Positions 32,040 to 44,049 of a stretch of 64,000 nt of DNA are shown in pieces. Both the position numbers and the translations under genes were made by a program. The DNA lies in the NCBI GenBank assembly GCA_964017185.1, contig OZ024875.1, positions 48,067,986-48,131,985 of the forward strand. Direction: 5' to 3'. Source of the DNA: Rugalucina vietnamica (taxonomy: Eukaryota > Mollusca > Bivalvia > Lucinida > Lucinidae). Under the pieces are notes generated by a model that was not told where the DNA came from, did not search any database, and saw nothing but the letters and a program-made list of their open reading frames with translations. The first letter of the stretch is position 1, and every line of letters begins with the position of its first letter.

Positions 32040-32365
32040 TATTCCCGGGGGTGATACTTGGATATAAAATGGGTATGTATGAGCCCCGCTAGGTTAAAAA
32101 GGGGGGCTTAGAGAGCTGATCAAATGTAAAAAATGGGTGCTTTCAGAGCTGGTCGAACTGTAAAAGTTGTGCCTTTAGAGCTGATCGGACTGGGAAAACC
32201 GGGTGTTTTCAGAAAAAGTGGGTGCTTTTAGAGCTGATCTAACTGAAAAATTGGGTGCTTACAGAGCTAAAAATCTCAAAAAAGGTGGGCTTTAGCGGGG
32301 CACATACCCGTACTGCCTGACTATGGGAGCCCCCCCCCCCCCCACCCCCGGCCCACTACTACTAT
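32040..32365. repeat. short tandem units bounded by inverted words, C-rich tail
   Basis: GGGTATGTATGAGCCCCGCT near 32070 is roughly inverted by TAGCGGGGCACATACCC near 32303. Between them about five ~38-base units repeat GGTGCTTTCAGAGCTGATC-like words. A C(14) run and CACCCCCGG follow. Confidence 0.65.
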
Positions 32366-32870
32366 ACCCGTTGTGTAAAAATCAAATGTGACGATACAAC
32401 GTATTTATGTAGATATAAATGTAAAAACTTCAATACATTAACTATTTTAACAAAAAAAAAAAAAAAAAAAGACAATATCGGTAATTTAAGAATACGATTT
32501 TCTGATTTTATATCATGGCTCGTATTATCCTCCGTAGGTGATGCTGATCTGGCAGAAGATGCTGGTTGTTGAGGCTGTAAGCGCCTCAGCCTCGTTTCCA
32601 GATACGGAAATGCAACGCTTAGAAGGTTGTCAACAACTCGACGTAGAAAAAAGAGAGGTATTTATCATTAGAGGCATCCTAGAGAGAAAAACAACAAAAA
32701 AGAGCGTTTTTATCATAAAAAAGCAGTTTGTACAGCAAAATTTCGTCGCTCGATTTTGCCACACTTGGTTGTTTGCGACGCATTTTAGAATAACAATGAA
32801 ATGTGTATACCCACCATCTTGCAGATCTGGACTAAATATGTGTAACTTTTAAGTTTACCGTGATTTTTGT

Positions 32871-32950
32871 GCACTTAGGAAGATCGATCGATCTACTTGA
32901 GATGCTTTGAACTACAGTAGATCAATGAAATTGTGTTCCCAACCTGTCTG
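32871..32950 (-). repeat. ~80-bp inverted repeat, right arm (partner 29998-30077)
   Basis: GTGCACTTAGGAAGATCGAT to CAACCTGT mirrors the left arm almost exactly, differing mainly in the CTTGAGATG region. Confidence 0.8.
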
Positions 32951-33040
32951 ATAGTTTCAGCATCTATTCTGTTGTATCGAAGAGTTCCCCCGATTATTTA
33001 GCGAGACTCCGTCGAAATGACGTAGAATTTGGTGTCATTT

Positions 33041-33300
33041 AGAAGCCACCGTGGCGCTGTGGTTAAGCCATTTGCCTTGTTAACCAGAGATTGTAGATAC
33101 GATCCCGGGTTTCTCAAGTCTTTCGTATTGAGACTATAAACCGAGGCCCCATGACAATTTTCCAGAACAAACTGCTCACAAGGACATACTGTGACAGGGC
33201 TGAAGACTGTGCTGTGAATAGTCTTCAGACATGACTTACGGACAAAATCTGTACCCACACACACTCACACTGACTTCATGCGTCTTCAACTGGCATACGA
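33041..33300 (+). mobile_element. second type of tRNA-derived SINE
   Basis: CCACCGTGGCGCTGTGGTTA then AGCC, GTTAACCAG and GATACGATCCC give tRNA-like A box, anticodon and B box regions. A non-tRNA body with GTATTGAGACTATAAACC and a CA-rich end follows. Only one copy is seen here. Confidence 0.55.
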
Positions 33301-33454
33301 GTTAACTGAGCCATTCAGGAGTTTATTCCACTGTGAATTAGAAATGTCTTGTTCTAAAAGTGAATATACCGAAGGCATGTCACAACACTTCAAAGTGTTC
33401 TTAATTAAACAAACTTTTCTCATCTGAGTCTAACCTGTCTTTCTGCAATATGAT

Positions 33455-33735
33455 ATACCGGTCCCGATAGAGTAATGGTTACAGGGTCCGCTGCAGAAGT
33501 GGGAGGCTGTGGGTTCAATCCAAGGCCGTGTCATTCCAAAGACGTTAAAAAATGGTACCAGTGGCTATCTTGCTAAAATGCGCTCAGCATTTATTTTAAG
33601 GCAAACACTGGCTTCTCTCCACCTACTCCTACCTCCCCCTCAAAATAAAATGACTTCAATGATAGAGTATATGGCATACTGTAAATATGTTAAGATGATA
33701 GTAAGTGGCGGGTAATGTAGTTTTATCATCAGAGA
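33455..33735 (+). mobile_element. tRNA-derived SINE, copy B
   Basis: ATACCGGTCCCGATAGAGTA begins a head with B box GGTTCAATCC. The tail CAAAGACGTTAAAAAATGG and GCGCTCAGCAT matches the copy at 31374. Differences between the copies are many, so both are old. Confidence 0.75.
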
Positions 33736-34299
33736 CTTGTGATGGTAATCATACCGTAACTCGGGGATAGCAGAGACCTCCTAGGGGTTGGAGTATAATA
33801 CAATCAGAATAAACAGGTGTTGCTTTCAGAGAATTCTTCAGTTGTGCATTCTAGGGACTGAATACTCCCCCATCCAAATCCCTGGTGAATGATGTCATTT
33901 GGCATGTCACCAGTAAACTACATGTATTCAGATTCAGTAATCCCTTATAAAGGGAGTCCCTGCATTTGGCATTTTCGTTGGTTCAGTTGCAGTTGCAGTT
34001 GTACAGTGGGCTGAGGTGACCCGGAACAGATATGCAGGTACAGTTATAGTTTTGAATTCGGGAGTAGTCTTTTTATCGAAATTTACATGTTGATGGTTTG
34101 TGTTCTTCAGATTTCGTTTTGAAAATGAAGCTGTTTATTTCTTATTAGTTTGTCAATACAGGCCTTTCCTGCTAAGTTGCATGCAATAAGAGTATTGTTG
34201 TGTGAAATATGTCAGATTATACCATCCCCTAAATTGTTTGTATTGGGGTTTTGCATCGCAGTCAACTTTATTTAGGTCATGTTGCCATTGTTGGGATGC

Positions 34300-34410
34300 A
34301 TATCTGAGAGGTTTCTTTCTGGAGGACAAGACCCAGTGCTGGTGGGATTCCAACACAGTACTTTATAGTTCAGCGAGCTCTACCACTAGGCCACCCTGCT
34401 CTCAGAAAGT
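34300..34410 (-). mobile_element. tRNA-like SINE head, minus strand
   Basis: On the minus strand GGGTGGCCTAGTGGTAGAGC gives an A-box region and TTGGAATCCCACC a B-box region. The arms do not fold into a proper tRNA. Fragmentary. Confidence 0.45.
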
Positions 34411-34594
34411 GGTCTATGAACAAGATGAGACTGAAAGTTAATCAACCTCATTTGAGGCAAGGAGACTGAATCTTATTATAAAATATGTTGCCAGTCTTTG
34501 ACATTGATGGGTTCACATGGCTGAAGAACGTAAACCTCATACCTTTGCGCGGCATTGACCATTTTGACCTTTTTCAATAAAAACTGCGTATAAA

Positions 34595-35960
34595 AAAATT
34601 ACATTTACCTACCTACCCAGGCTACCCTGGATTTTTTTGCGTAAAAATAATTTAAATTAAAATGAAAATAAAAAGATTTTCCTACCTACCTACCCTAATT
34701 TTTTTCAGACCGTTAGCGGAAACACAGCTATTTATACCCCCGGCATTTATGCCGACGGGTATATAGTTTTCGCTTTTCCGTTCGTCTGTTCGTCCGTTCG
34801 TATGTTAGTTAGTTAGTTAGTTAGTTCGTTTCTTCGTTCGTAATTCCGGAACGTTCGTGGAATTTACGTCAAAGTTTTGGTTAAAGTTTCTCTAGGTGTG
34901 TATATCTCATGAACCAATGGTCAGAAACCATTCATATTTGGACCATAGGTACCCTATAGGGTTTGCTTTGTTTCCATGAGTTCGGACCCCAGGGTCCATG
35001 CCTGGGGGTAGGGCTGGAGGTCAAAATCTAGGTCACCTTTAAAGTATGCTGATTACAATTTTAATGTTTCTTCTCTAAGTCTATATCTTGACAAACAATC
35101 ACAGGGATGTATTCTTATTTAGTTTGTAGATACCCTATAAGGTTTGCTTTTATATTCCATGTCACCAAACCCTGGGTACCGTCCCCAGGGGTGGGGCTAG
35201 AGGTCAAAATCTAGGACTTATTTATAATACAAGTATGGTAAATACCAATATAAATTTTCTGTAAGTCTATTTTATTGACATCCACAAAGCCTTATCAGAA
35301 AGCATTCATACTTAGACCATAGGTACCATGTAAGGTTCAGACTCTAGGGTCCATGTGCGGGAGGGGGGGGGGGGGCTAGAGGTCAAAATCTAGAACTTCT
35401 TTTAAAAAAAAAATTCTATTCTTTTCTTTACCAATATGTTTAGAAATGATTCATACTTGCACCATAGGTACTCAGTAAGGTTTGCCTTGTTCCTAATGAC
35501 ATTAGACTCTAGGGTCCGTGCCCAGGGTGGGGCTAGAGGTCAAGACCTAGGACATTTTATATTTTTTTTATTTTTTATTTTTTTTATTTTTTTTTTTTTT
35601 ATTTATTTTTTTTTTTTTTTTTAATATTATTGAAGAATGACATTCTACTTTACGTCTAGGACCGAGGACCTGACCCTCAATGTCCGCGATCAAGTCCTAG
35701 ATTGAGTATACAAGTCAGCTCTGTATACTGCTTTAAAATAGATCTGTCATTCTACTACACTCCCCCTCCACATGGTTTTAGACAGTGCTTTTTGCAAAAA
35801 GATGTACTTGTTTAGGGCCCTCTCTTTTATCAAGAATTGAGGTTCAATGTGTCACTGTCAGTGTGCATGTCTGGGTTGGGGGCGATGGGCTAAGGGGTGG
35901 GGGCGTGGGAGGGAGCTACCAGCCGGGGGTATCCGTGCCTCTCAAGGCACTTTTTCTAGT
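34595..35960. repeat. tandem-core element 'CCCCCGGCATTTATGCCG' and attached repeat
   Basis: A short repeat with TACCTACCTACCC and AGCGGAAACACAGCTA precedes an element opening ATACCCCCGGCATTTATGCC, with TTCGTCCGTTCG and TTAGTTAGTTAG microrepeats. Its core has four diverged units near 35013, 35202, 35380 and 35537, marked by GGGGCTAGAGGTCAAAATCT. A long T-rich run (35547-35622) lies in it. It ends near CCGGGGGTATCCGTG at 35923. No coding frame is expected. Confidence 0.75.
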
Positions 35961-36022
35961 TTTTTTAGGCCTTATGATGTTGGTTCACCCTATAAAAACG
36001 GTGGTACTAGATGTTTTTGGCA

Positions 36023-36295
36023 CTGGTAAGACACAGATAGCTGTAAAAATGAGCGGGTCTTAGACCAAAATTTTGCCATGGCAGTGCGGGGAAGATATTT
36101 CCAGGGTTTGCTTTATATAGTCAAAAAGGGCTGTGAAAAAGGAAAGATAGCAGGCTACGGGGGGAAAACAGTGGTGGTTTTGCCAATGAAAAGTCCTGGC
36201 ATGGGGTGGGGATTTTAGCAGGCATTTGCTGGACCAAAAGTAGAGTCCCGGCTTTTCCCCGAGGCTGGGTTGGGGGGGGGGGGGTCTTGGTTACA
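36023..36295. repeat. dispersed repeat, inverted copy of 10080-10340
   Basis: GGTTTGCTTTATATAG, GATAGCAGGCT and TTTGCTGGACCAAAAG are the complements of words at 10080-10340, in reverse order. It ends in a G(12)-type run. The pair lies 26 kb apart, one inside the transposon and one outside. Confidence 0.7.
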
Positions 36296-36504
36296 AATGA
36301 CTAGTGCAGAATCACATGACGTTTATATGGTCTTCAAAATCATGAAGTGCACATAAGGCATGTAAAACACTAGAAAAGTAACAGCCGTCTGGTTGCTAGA
36401 GATTTTGTTCAAGCATAGTTAATAATGATGTTTCAGCTATTTTGTTTTTTAAAAATGAGAACCTAACATTAACCAGTGTATTTATAAAGTCAGTGGCTAG
36501 AGAC

Positions 36505-36685
36505 ATGCACGGATCCAGAGGGTGGGGACCGGGGCTCTCCCTGGAATTTGAAAATTTTACCTACAAAAAGGTAATTTCGGGATTTTTTGGGGGGTTAGAC
36601 CCCCCCCCCCCTTGTCTGTGACCAAAAATTACCATTTTCGTTGGAACCTCTCTCATGAAAATTTCTGGATCCACGCATGAGAGAT
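36505..36685. mobile_element. CGGATCCAG miniature inverted-repeat element
   Basis: ACATGCACGGATCCAGAGG at the left and TTCTGGATCCACGCATGAG at the right are inverted. A central GGGGGGTTAGACCCCCC hairpin is present. The type is the same as at 23069 and 48421. Confidence 0.7.
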
Positions 36686-37047
36686 AGGGTACTGTACCTC
36701 TGGCCTGTGGGCTTAAGATATGGTACCATATCTTTAGCCTATTGTCTAAATGTATGGTATTGTATCTTTAGCCTATATATCGGAAATGGTTAAAGGTACG
36801 GTATAAATTAAAAGTTTATAATAAAAATATTTTCAGAAATCATTGCAAGTATTCTAGTGAATCGTAAATGAAAAATAAACATTTATGATGTTTACCGGTG
36901 ACTTGTTTTTCTCATAATTTCTTGGATGGGCAAGCTGTACACATGTACATGTAGAATAATATCTCAAATATTGGTTCCGAGATAATATTAACAGTAGTAG
37001 CATTAATTGTTAATGGGTAGGTTTGGTAGATACACAGCTTTTTTTAG

Positions 37048-38569
37048 CTCACCTGAGCCGAAGGCTCACAGGTGAGCTTATAGTATACCCATGCTCCGTC
37101 GTCCGTCCGTCCGTCGTTCACAATTTCAAAGATCTTCTCCTCTGAAACCGCTTGGCCAATCAAAGCCAAACTTCATGTGGAGCATCCTTAGGAAGGGGGA
37201 ACGAAAGTTTATATAAATGGTCCAGGTCACATGACCAAGATGGCCGCCATGGCTATAAATAGCAAAAACCTTTAAAAATCTTCTTCTTCAGACCCAGTGG
37301 GCCGATTTCCACGAAACTTGGTATGTAGCATCGGGGACTTGGGCCCATTATAGTTTATATAAATCATGACCCTAGGATGACCTTGACCTATTTTACGGCA
37401 AGGTCAACTTGGGTCACCAATGCATTTGAATGGGAAAAAATGGTAAAATGCTATTTAATGGGTAAAACTTACTGGGAATAGGCAAATGGACAGAAGATTA
37501 ATGTTAATGGAAAATTTTAGCCCCTGGGGGGTTGTCTGCCCCTGCCCCGGGGCTATATACATGTCTATTTCCATAATGATGAAACATCTTCTCCCCTGAA
37601 ACCGCTTGGCCAATCAAAGCTAAACTTCATATGGAGCATCCTCGGGAAGGGGGAAAGAAAGTTTATATAAATGGTCAAGGTCACATGACCAAGATGGCCG
37701 CCATGGCTATAAATAGCAAAAGCCTTTAAAAATCTTCTTCTCCACAACCAGAAGGCCAATGATTTTGAAACTTGGTGTGAAGCATCAGTGACTGGAGCTC
37801 TACAAAGGTTATATAAATCATGACCCTGGGATGACCTTGACCTATTTTACGGCAAGGTCAACATAGGTCGCTCATGCATTTGAATGGGAAAAAGCGTTAA
37901 AATGTCATTTGTATGGAAAAACTTGCAGGAAATGTGCAAATGGGCTAAAGATTGATGATTCTGAAAAAATTTGGACTCCATGGGTCTGTCTGCCCCCACC
38001 CCGGGGCAATATACATGTATATTACAGTGATATTCAAATATCTTCTATTCTGAAACTGCTTGGCCAATCAAAGCCAAGCTTTATGAGGAGCATTGTTAGG
38101 AAGTGGCAAAGAAAGTATGTATAAATGGTCAAGGTCTCATGACCAAGATGGCTGCCATGGCTATAAATAGCAAAAACCTTTAAAAATCTTCTTCTCCAGA
38201 ACCAGTAGGCCTATGATTTTGAAACTTGGCATGAAGCATCAGGCAATGGAGCTCTACAAAGTTTATATAAATCATGACCCTTGGATGACCTTGACCTATT
38301 TTACGGCAAGGTCAACATAGGTCGCCCATGCATTTGAATGGGTAAAATTGTTAAAATGTCATTTGAAGGGCAAAACTTGCAGTAAATTGGCAAATGCACT
38401 GAGGTTTTATGTTTTCAAAAAAAAAATGACTCCAGGGGTTGCTCTGACCCGGCCCTGGGGTTATATACATGTACATTACCATTCTAGTCAAACATGTTTA
38501 TTGGTATATATCTCGGGGTTTCAGGTGAGCGTTTACAGGACCATTGGTCCACTGGTTTTATTTAGGCAT
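37048..38569 (+). repeat. 'AGCTCACCTGAGCC' element with three ~430-bp tandem units
   Basis: It opens TAGCTCACCTGAGCCGAAGG and GGTGAGCTTATAGTATACCC, then TCCGTCGTCCGTCC. Three units follow, each holding CTTGGCCAATCAAAGCC, GTCACATGACCAAGATGGC, ATGACCTTGACCTATTTTAC and TGCCCC. It ends GGTGAGCGTTTACAGGACCA near 38540. A sister element lies at 39182 in the same orientation. These are repeat units, not genes, despite scattered short frames. Confidence 0.85.
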
Positions 38570-39181
38570 TACTGATCAACACGCCAACAGGGCATGTGGT
38601 ATTAAGGTAGGATTGTTCCGTGATACATTTATTCAAATTGTAATTCGTCCCATGATGTTGCGGTTCCTCAAAGTTTAGTGTATATGAACATTGTCATGTT
38701 CACATTGTTATGAAAATGCCTCAAGGTGTGAAAGGAGCAGTGTTTGTCCACCGCTCACGGGTACAATAAAAACATGTTAGGGGATATTCTAGTTTTTATG
38801 ACACTTGAGCCTGGCCGAAAGAAAACATATTAGAACTTTTTAAACAAAGACTTAAGTGCAGTTTCCACACAGCTTATCACCAACACCCCTGCTTCACTAC
38901 TTATAATTAACAAAATTCCTAAATATCCAGTCTTACATTCATCTTAAACAAGATATGCACTTGCGTTTTTCTACACTTTAAGAGTCTCTCTTATAGAACT
39001 GAATCAAATATTAAAAACATTTTAATATTAATATGATGTTTGTTTTTCACACTTTGAGACGCGGGCATGGTAGTGATGGTTAAGCAACTTATCATGGCTA
39101 TATAATATTATTATCATCTGAATGCATCTTTGGAAACTTTCATACTTTTTTTTCAGCTGCTGTGTGGCAGGCTGCAATGTT

Positions 39182-41137
39182 TAGCTCACCTGAGCCGAAG
39201 GCTCACAAGGTGAGCTTATAGGATGGCCATGTTCCGTCGTCCGTCGACAACGATTCCAAAGATCTTCTCCTCAGAAACCGTTTGGCCAATCAAAGCCAAA
39301 CCTCTTGTGAAGCATCCTTAGGATGGGGGAACAAAAGTTTATATAACTGGTCCACGACTCCAGGTCACATGACCAAGATGGCCACCATGGCTATAAATAG
39401 CAAAAACCTTTAAAAAATCTTCTTCTCCAGAACCAGTGGGCCGATTTCCACGAAACTTGATAAGTAGCATCGGAGACGCATGCCCATCATAATTTATATA
39501 AATCATGACCCTAGGATGACCTTGACCTATTTTACGGCAAGGTCAACTTAGGTCGTCAATGCATTTGAGTGGGAAAAAATGGTAAAATGCTATTTAATGG
39601 GTAAAACTTACTGGGAATAGGCAAATGGACAGAAGATTAATGTTAATGGAAATTTTAGCCCCTAAGGGGTTGTCTGCCCCTGCTCCGGGGCTATGTACAT
39701 GTAGATGACCATAATATTCAAACATCATCTTCTCTGAAACTGCTAGGCCAATCAAAGCCAGACTTCATGGGAAGGGGGAATGAAAGTTTATATAAATGGT
39801 CAAGGTCACATGACGAAGATGACCACCATGGCTATAAAAAGCAAAATGTTTAAAAATCTTCTTCTTCAGAACCAGAAGGCCTATGATTTTGAAACTTTGT
39901 GTGAAGCATCTGGGAATGGAGTTCTACAAATTTTATATAAATCATGACCCTGGGATGACCTTGACCTATTTTACAGCAAGGTTAACTTAGATGTACCATG
40001 CATTGGAATGGGGAAAAATAGGAAAATGTAATTAAATGGCAGAAAACTTGCTAGAAATGAGCAAATTGACAGAAGATTTATGTTTAAGAAAATATTTTGG
40101 GCCCATGGGGTTGTTTTCCCCTGCCCAATGGCTATGTACATGTATATGACCATACATAATATTGAAACATCTTCTCTGAAACCACTAGGCCAATCAAAGC
40201 CAAACTTTTTGTGGAGCATCCTTAGGAAGAGGGAATGAAAGTTTATATAAATGGTCAAGGTCACATGACCAAGATGGCCGCCATGACTATAAATAGCAAA
40301 ATGTTTAAAAATCTTCTTCTTCAGAACCAGAAGGCCTATGATTTTGAAAGTTGGTGTGAAGCATCTGGGAATGGAGTTCTACAAATTTTATATAAATCAT
40401 GACCCTGGGATGACCTTGACCTATTTTACGGCAAGGTCTACTCAGGTTGTCCATGCATTTGAATGGAAAAAAATAGGAAAATGTCATGTAATGGCAGGAA
40501 ACTTGCTAGGAATGAGCAATGGACAGAAGATTTATGCTTATGAAAATATTTTTGGCCCAGGGGTTGTCTGTCCCTGCCCCGGAGCTATATACATGTAGAT
40601 GACAATAATATTCAAACAGCTTTTTCTCAGAAACTGCTTAGCCAATCAAAGCCAAACTTTTTGTGGATCATCCTTAGGAAGAGGAAATGAAAGTTTATAT
40701 AAATGGTCATGGTCACATGACCAAGATGGCCACCATGGCTATAAATATAAAAAAAAATTAAAAAACTTCTTCAGAACCAGAAGGCCTATGATTTTGAAAC
40801 TTGGCATGAAGCATTAAGGAACGGAGTTCTACAAAATTTGTATAAAATGACACTGGGATGACCTTTAACTATTTCACGGCAAGGTCAACTTAGATTGCCC
40901 ATGCATTTGAATGGAGAAAATTGTTAAAATGTCATTTGAAGGACAAAACTTGCAGTTAATTGGCAAATGGACTGAATTTTTATGATTTGAAAAAGACATT
41001 GACTCCAGGAGTTATTCTGACCCTGCCCTAAGGTTATAGACATGCATTGTACCATTCTAGTCTAACAAGTTTATTGGTACGTGTATATATCTCAGGTCTC
41101 AGGTGAGCGTTTACAGGACCATTGGTCCTCTGGTTTG
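39182..41137 (+). repeat. 'AGCTCACCTGAGCC' element with four ~430-bp tandem units
   Basis: The opening, unit words and closing GGTGAGCGTTTACAGGACC are the same as in the element at 37048, but it has four units. Unit number differs between sisters, as expected for unequal exchange or slippage inside the core. Confidence 0.85.
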
Positions 41138-41269
41138 CAGGACAAACCCCAATTTTGTAGGACAGTTCTATATATAATCATAGTAATTTTGGTATTTTTT
41201 TGCCAGACATTTGTCTGACAGAATAAATTTTTTTTGTCAGACAGAATTTTGCTGGTTTTGACTGACAGG

Positions 41270-41456
41270 GCCTGACACAAACCGACTTGTACAAGCACAG
41301 ACAAGAACTAGAACGTTGAAATTTCAGATTTCAGTACAAGAAGAATTGTACTATCCGAGTAGCGAAAACAAAGGCGCCGATCAGCAGTTACTGCCAAGCT
41401 GATCTGTGCCTTTGTTTTTTACTATAAAGATTGTTGTTTTTCCCATGTGGCGGCTC
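41270..41456 (+). mobile_element. GAGCC hairpin element, left end missing
   Basis: GCCTGACACAAACCGACTTG through GTAGCGAAAACAAAGGCGCC and CAGCAGTTACTGCCAAGCTG to CCCATGTGGCGGCTC follows the family. The left terminal GAGCC is lost in a TTTGTCAGACAG-rich stretch. It is followed by ATAT. Confidence 0.8.
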
Positions 41457-41483
41457 ATATATCATTCATTGATTTTTCCATAG

Positions 41484-41612
41484 GCTTTCAATTCGTATGA
41501 CATTGACAAGAATGGTTTTATCACCATGAAGAAGATGACTGACATCATTGATGCTATTTCAAGCATGGTTGAGAACTCAAAGATGAAGATATGCCAGAGA
41601 AGTCAGGAAGAG
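41484..41612 (+). pseudogene. orphan EF-hand exon, neuronal calcium sensor-like
   Basis: After an acceptor (TTTTCCATAG) an open frame reads AFNSYDIDKNGFITMKKMTD and IIDAISSMV, matching the exon of NCS/recoverin-type proteins that holds an EF-hand. The calcium loop is DIDKNGFITMKK; the twelfth position is Lys rather than the usual Glu, so calcium binding is doubtful. The frame then loses the family pattern; the words ATGCCAGAG in another frame suggest a frameshift. Possible donor GTTTCT at 41613 is poor. No neighbouring exon of such a gene is found, so I treat it as a relic exon. Confidence 0.6.
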
Positions 41613-41654
41613 GTTTCTCTCAGATGGAAATGGTTAGCTTTTGTCAAAGCTTAT

Positions 41655-42375
41655 CAGCTCACCTGAGCTGAAGGCTAATGGGGAGCTTATAGGATGGTAC
41701 TCAAGCCGGCATCCCTGCATGTGTGCGTTCACATTTTCAAAGATTTTCTTCTCTGAAACAGCTTGACCAATCAAAGCCAAATTTCGTATGAGCATCTATA
41801 GGATGTTGGGACCAAAGTCCAACGTCTATATAAATAATTCAGGTCACATGACCAAGATGCTCAACTTTGCGTGAAGCATGAATCACTAAAGTACTACAAA
41901 GTATATATAAATCATGACCCTGTTTAGAACTTGGCATATTTTACTGCAAGATCATCATAGGTCGCTTATGCTTTTGAATGGGAAAAACTGGTTAAATGTC
42001 ATTTAAAAAGAATATCTTGCATGGAATGGGCAGCAGGACTGAATATAAATGATTCTGAAAACTTTCCACCCCACAGGCTCATCTGCCCCTCCCCCCATTT
42101 TGTGAAGAAGTAGGACTGAATATTACTGATTTTAAAAAAGATAAGACCTCAGGGGTTCATCTGCTTCCACCTGGGGGCAATATTATGTATACAACCATAA
42201 TTTTTAAACCTCTTCTCAGAAACTGCTTGGCTTATCAATGCCAACTTAAAGGAAGTGGGAACCAATGTGTATACAAAAAATCCTGGTCAAGATGGCTGCC
42301 ATGCCCATGCATGGTAAAATCCACGACTTCTTTTCTTTTGTCCAGTGAATGTATTTTTTGACTCTTAGGAGAGCG
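41655..42375 (+). repeat. older copy of the 'AGCTCACCTGAGCC' element
   Basis: It opens CAGCTCACCTGAGCTGAAGG and has CTTGACCAATCAAAGCC, GTCACATGACCAAGATG and ATCATGACCCTG words, all diverged. The tail TTAGGAGAGCGTTCATTGCA corresponds to the closing of the younger copies. Confidence 0.7.
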
Positions 42376-43009
42376 TTCATTGCATTTGGGCTAATTGTTG
42401 AGATTCCTAATTCCTATGAATGAGTTACTTGATTCTAAAGCACCTTTAAATATTTTTCACAAGGGGTGTTGCTGGTATTTCAGACAGGATGTAGCTGCGA
42501 TGTCAGGTCAAAACTAATATCATATAATAAATCAGCTTTTAATCTCAACTGAAAATTTGTAAAAACCTGTTTAAAATCATATTGATTCCTAATTTGATTT
42601 GAAGAAGAGTGTCAATACAAATGCTGTAAATGCCATGTACAGATAATTTTGAGCCTGGGTCAAAAGATAGAAAGCCCAATGGATAAACACTCAAAATTAG
42701 TAACTTTTTAATTTCAGGCTGGAGAACATTTTTCTGCTTGCTGCAATTATAATGTTGCAACTTCATGGTAATATGTTTGATTAGCACTGAGGTGAACCCA
42801 AGAACAGCCCTAAATCAGCAAATCTTTTATTGGTATGTAGATTTTGCTCATGAAAATATTCTTCCTCTTCTGCTCATACAAATGTAACATTAGTCTGTTG
42901 TGAAAGAAATTTGCATTAAACACTAGTAACCTGCCTATGGGAAGCTAACCTGTGAACTGGAGGGCTTATAGGATAGAATGGACCGTAGCTGTTTACCATG
43001 GGGGACCGG
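42376..43009. other. no gene or named repeat seen
   Basis: Short frames only. I see no domain, RNA gene or clear repeat here. Confidence 0.4.
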
Positions 43010-43140
43010 TAAAGTATTGTAAGCCAAATGAGCAGCTATTTTCCCAATAGGTGGCCACTCAGTTACCTTAACTAAAATATGAAAACATACATAAGGCGCC
43101 AACAGCACCAAAAATTTTAAACACCAAGACATAAAACAAA
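43010..43140. repeat. dispersed repeat, family X copy 2 (partial)
   Basis: GTAAGCCAAATGAGCAGCTA, CCCAATAGGTGGCCACTCAG and ACATACATAAGGCGCCAACA match the copy at 44050 and the intronic copy at 1700. Confidence 0.65.
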
Positions 43141-43149
43141 AAGAACCAC

Positions 43150-43570
43150 CACAGAAGTATCTAAAATCTTCTACTCCAGAGCTAGTGCACCAGTTTCAAC
43201 AGAACTTGGGATGTTGCAGGCGGAAACAATCTATGCTTATAAATTACGACTTTCACTGTCATTGACCTACTTGAGGCAATAGTGAACTCTAGGTTTCCTG
43301 GGCATTTGGTTTGGGAAAACTGAAGAAAATGTCATTGAGAGGGAAAATCTTGCACAAAATTAGCAAATTGACAGAATATGCTGCATGAGTCTGACCAACA
43401 ACAACAACAACAACAACAAAAAGGATCCCAAGAATTTATCTGTCAGCACATTGGATTGATATACATGCATTTGACCATTTATAGTATTCATACATGTTTT
43501 AATATTGTTATTCATGTATATACCAGACCTCAGGTTATCATTTACTAGACCATTGACCCTTTCGTTTCAG
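43150..43570 (+). repeat. decayed unit of the 'AGCTCACCTGAGCC' element
   Basis: CTTCTACTCCAGAGCTAGTG, TGACCTACTTGAGGC, GCAAATTGACAG and the closing CCTCAGGTTATCATTTACTA match the unit order. A CAA microsatellite (43399-43420) interrupts it. An acceptor-like TTTCAG at 43569 is followed by a short open frame, too weak to call an exon. Confidence 0.55.
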
Positions 43571-44049
43571 AGAACGCCAGTCTCAAATTAGGCCAGTTCT
43601 TTCAACCACCAGCTCATCAACTCAGGCAGTGCTAAATGCAGAGATATTCCTTGGAAAAGATGACTGAAAGAAATTACTTTGTCATTCATGGAATTTGATG
43701 ATCATTTTCAAAATTTGTTGAGCTCATTGGCTTGAAAATGACAAGTATACCAAAAACCATGACAGTTTTAATAAATGGTGAAAAAAATATGAATTGAGAT
43801 GGACTGCAAACATAACAGAAACAGTAAGAGTGTTTGATGAGAATGCTTCAGACAACGCGGCAATTCTTGGTCTACACATTAATGTCCAGTACAAAAGAAA
43901 ATATTGAAATGCTGAAATGCTCAGTTTAAGTAAATGATAAATGGATACTGTGTCTTTTTCTTATTAAAACCGACAATGTCTGTGATATTGAACTCTAAAA
44001 ATCTGATTACATATCATAACATTCTTCACAGAACACATACAGTATTTTA

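Noticed and set aside
35547-35622. Long T-rich tract read as a minus-strand retroposon tail
   Set aside because: It is interrupted by A bases and sits inside a tandem-core element, with no body on the expected side.
43568-43668. Terminal exon for the EF-hand gene
   Set aside because: An acceptor is present, but the phase from 41612 gives an early stop and no family tail is recognised.
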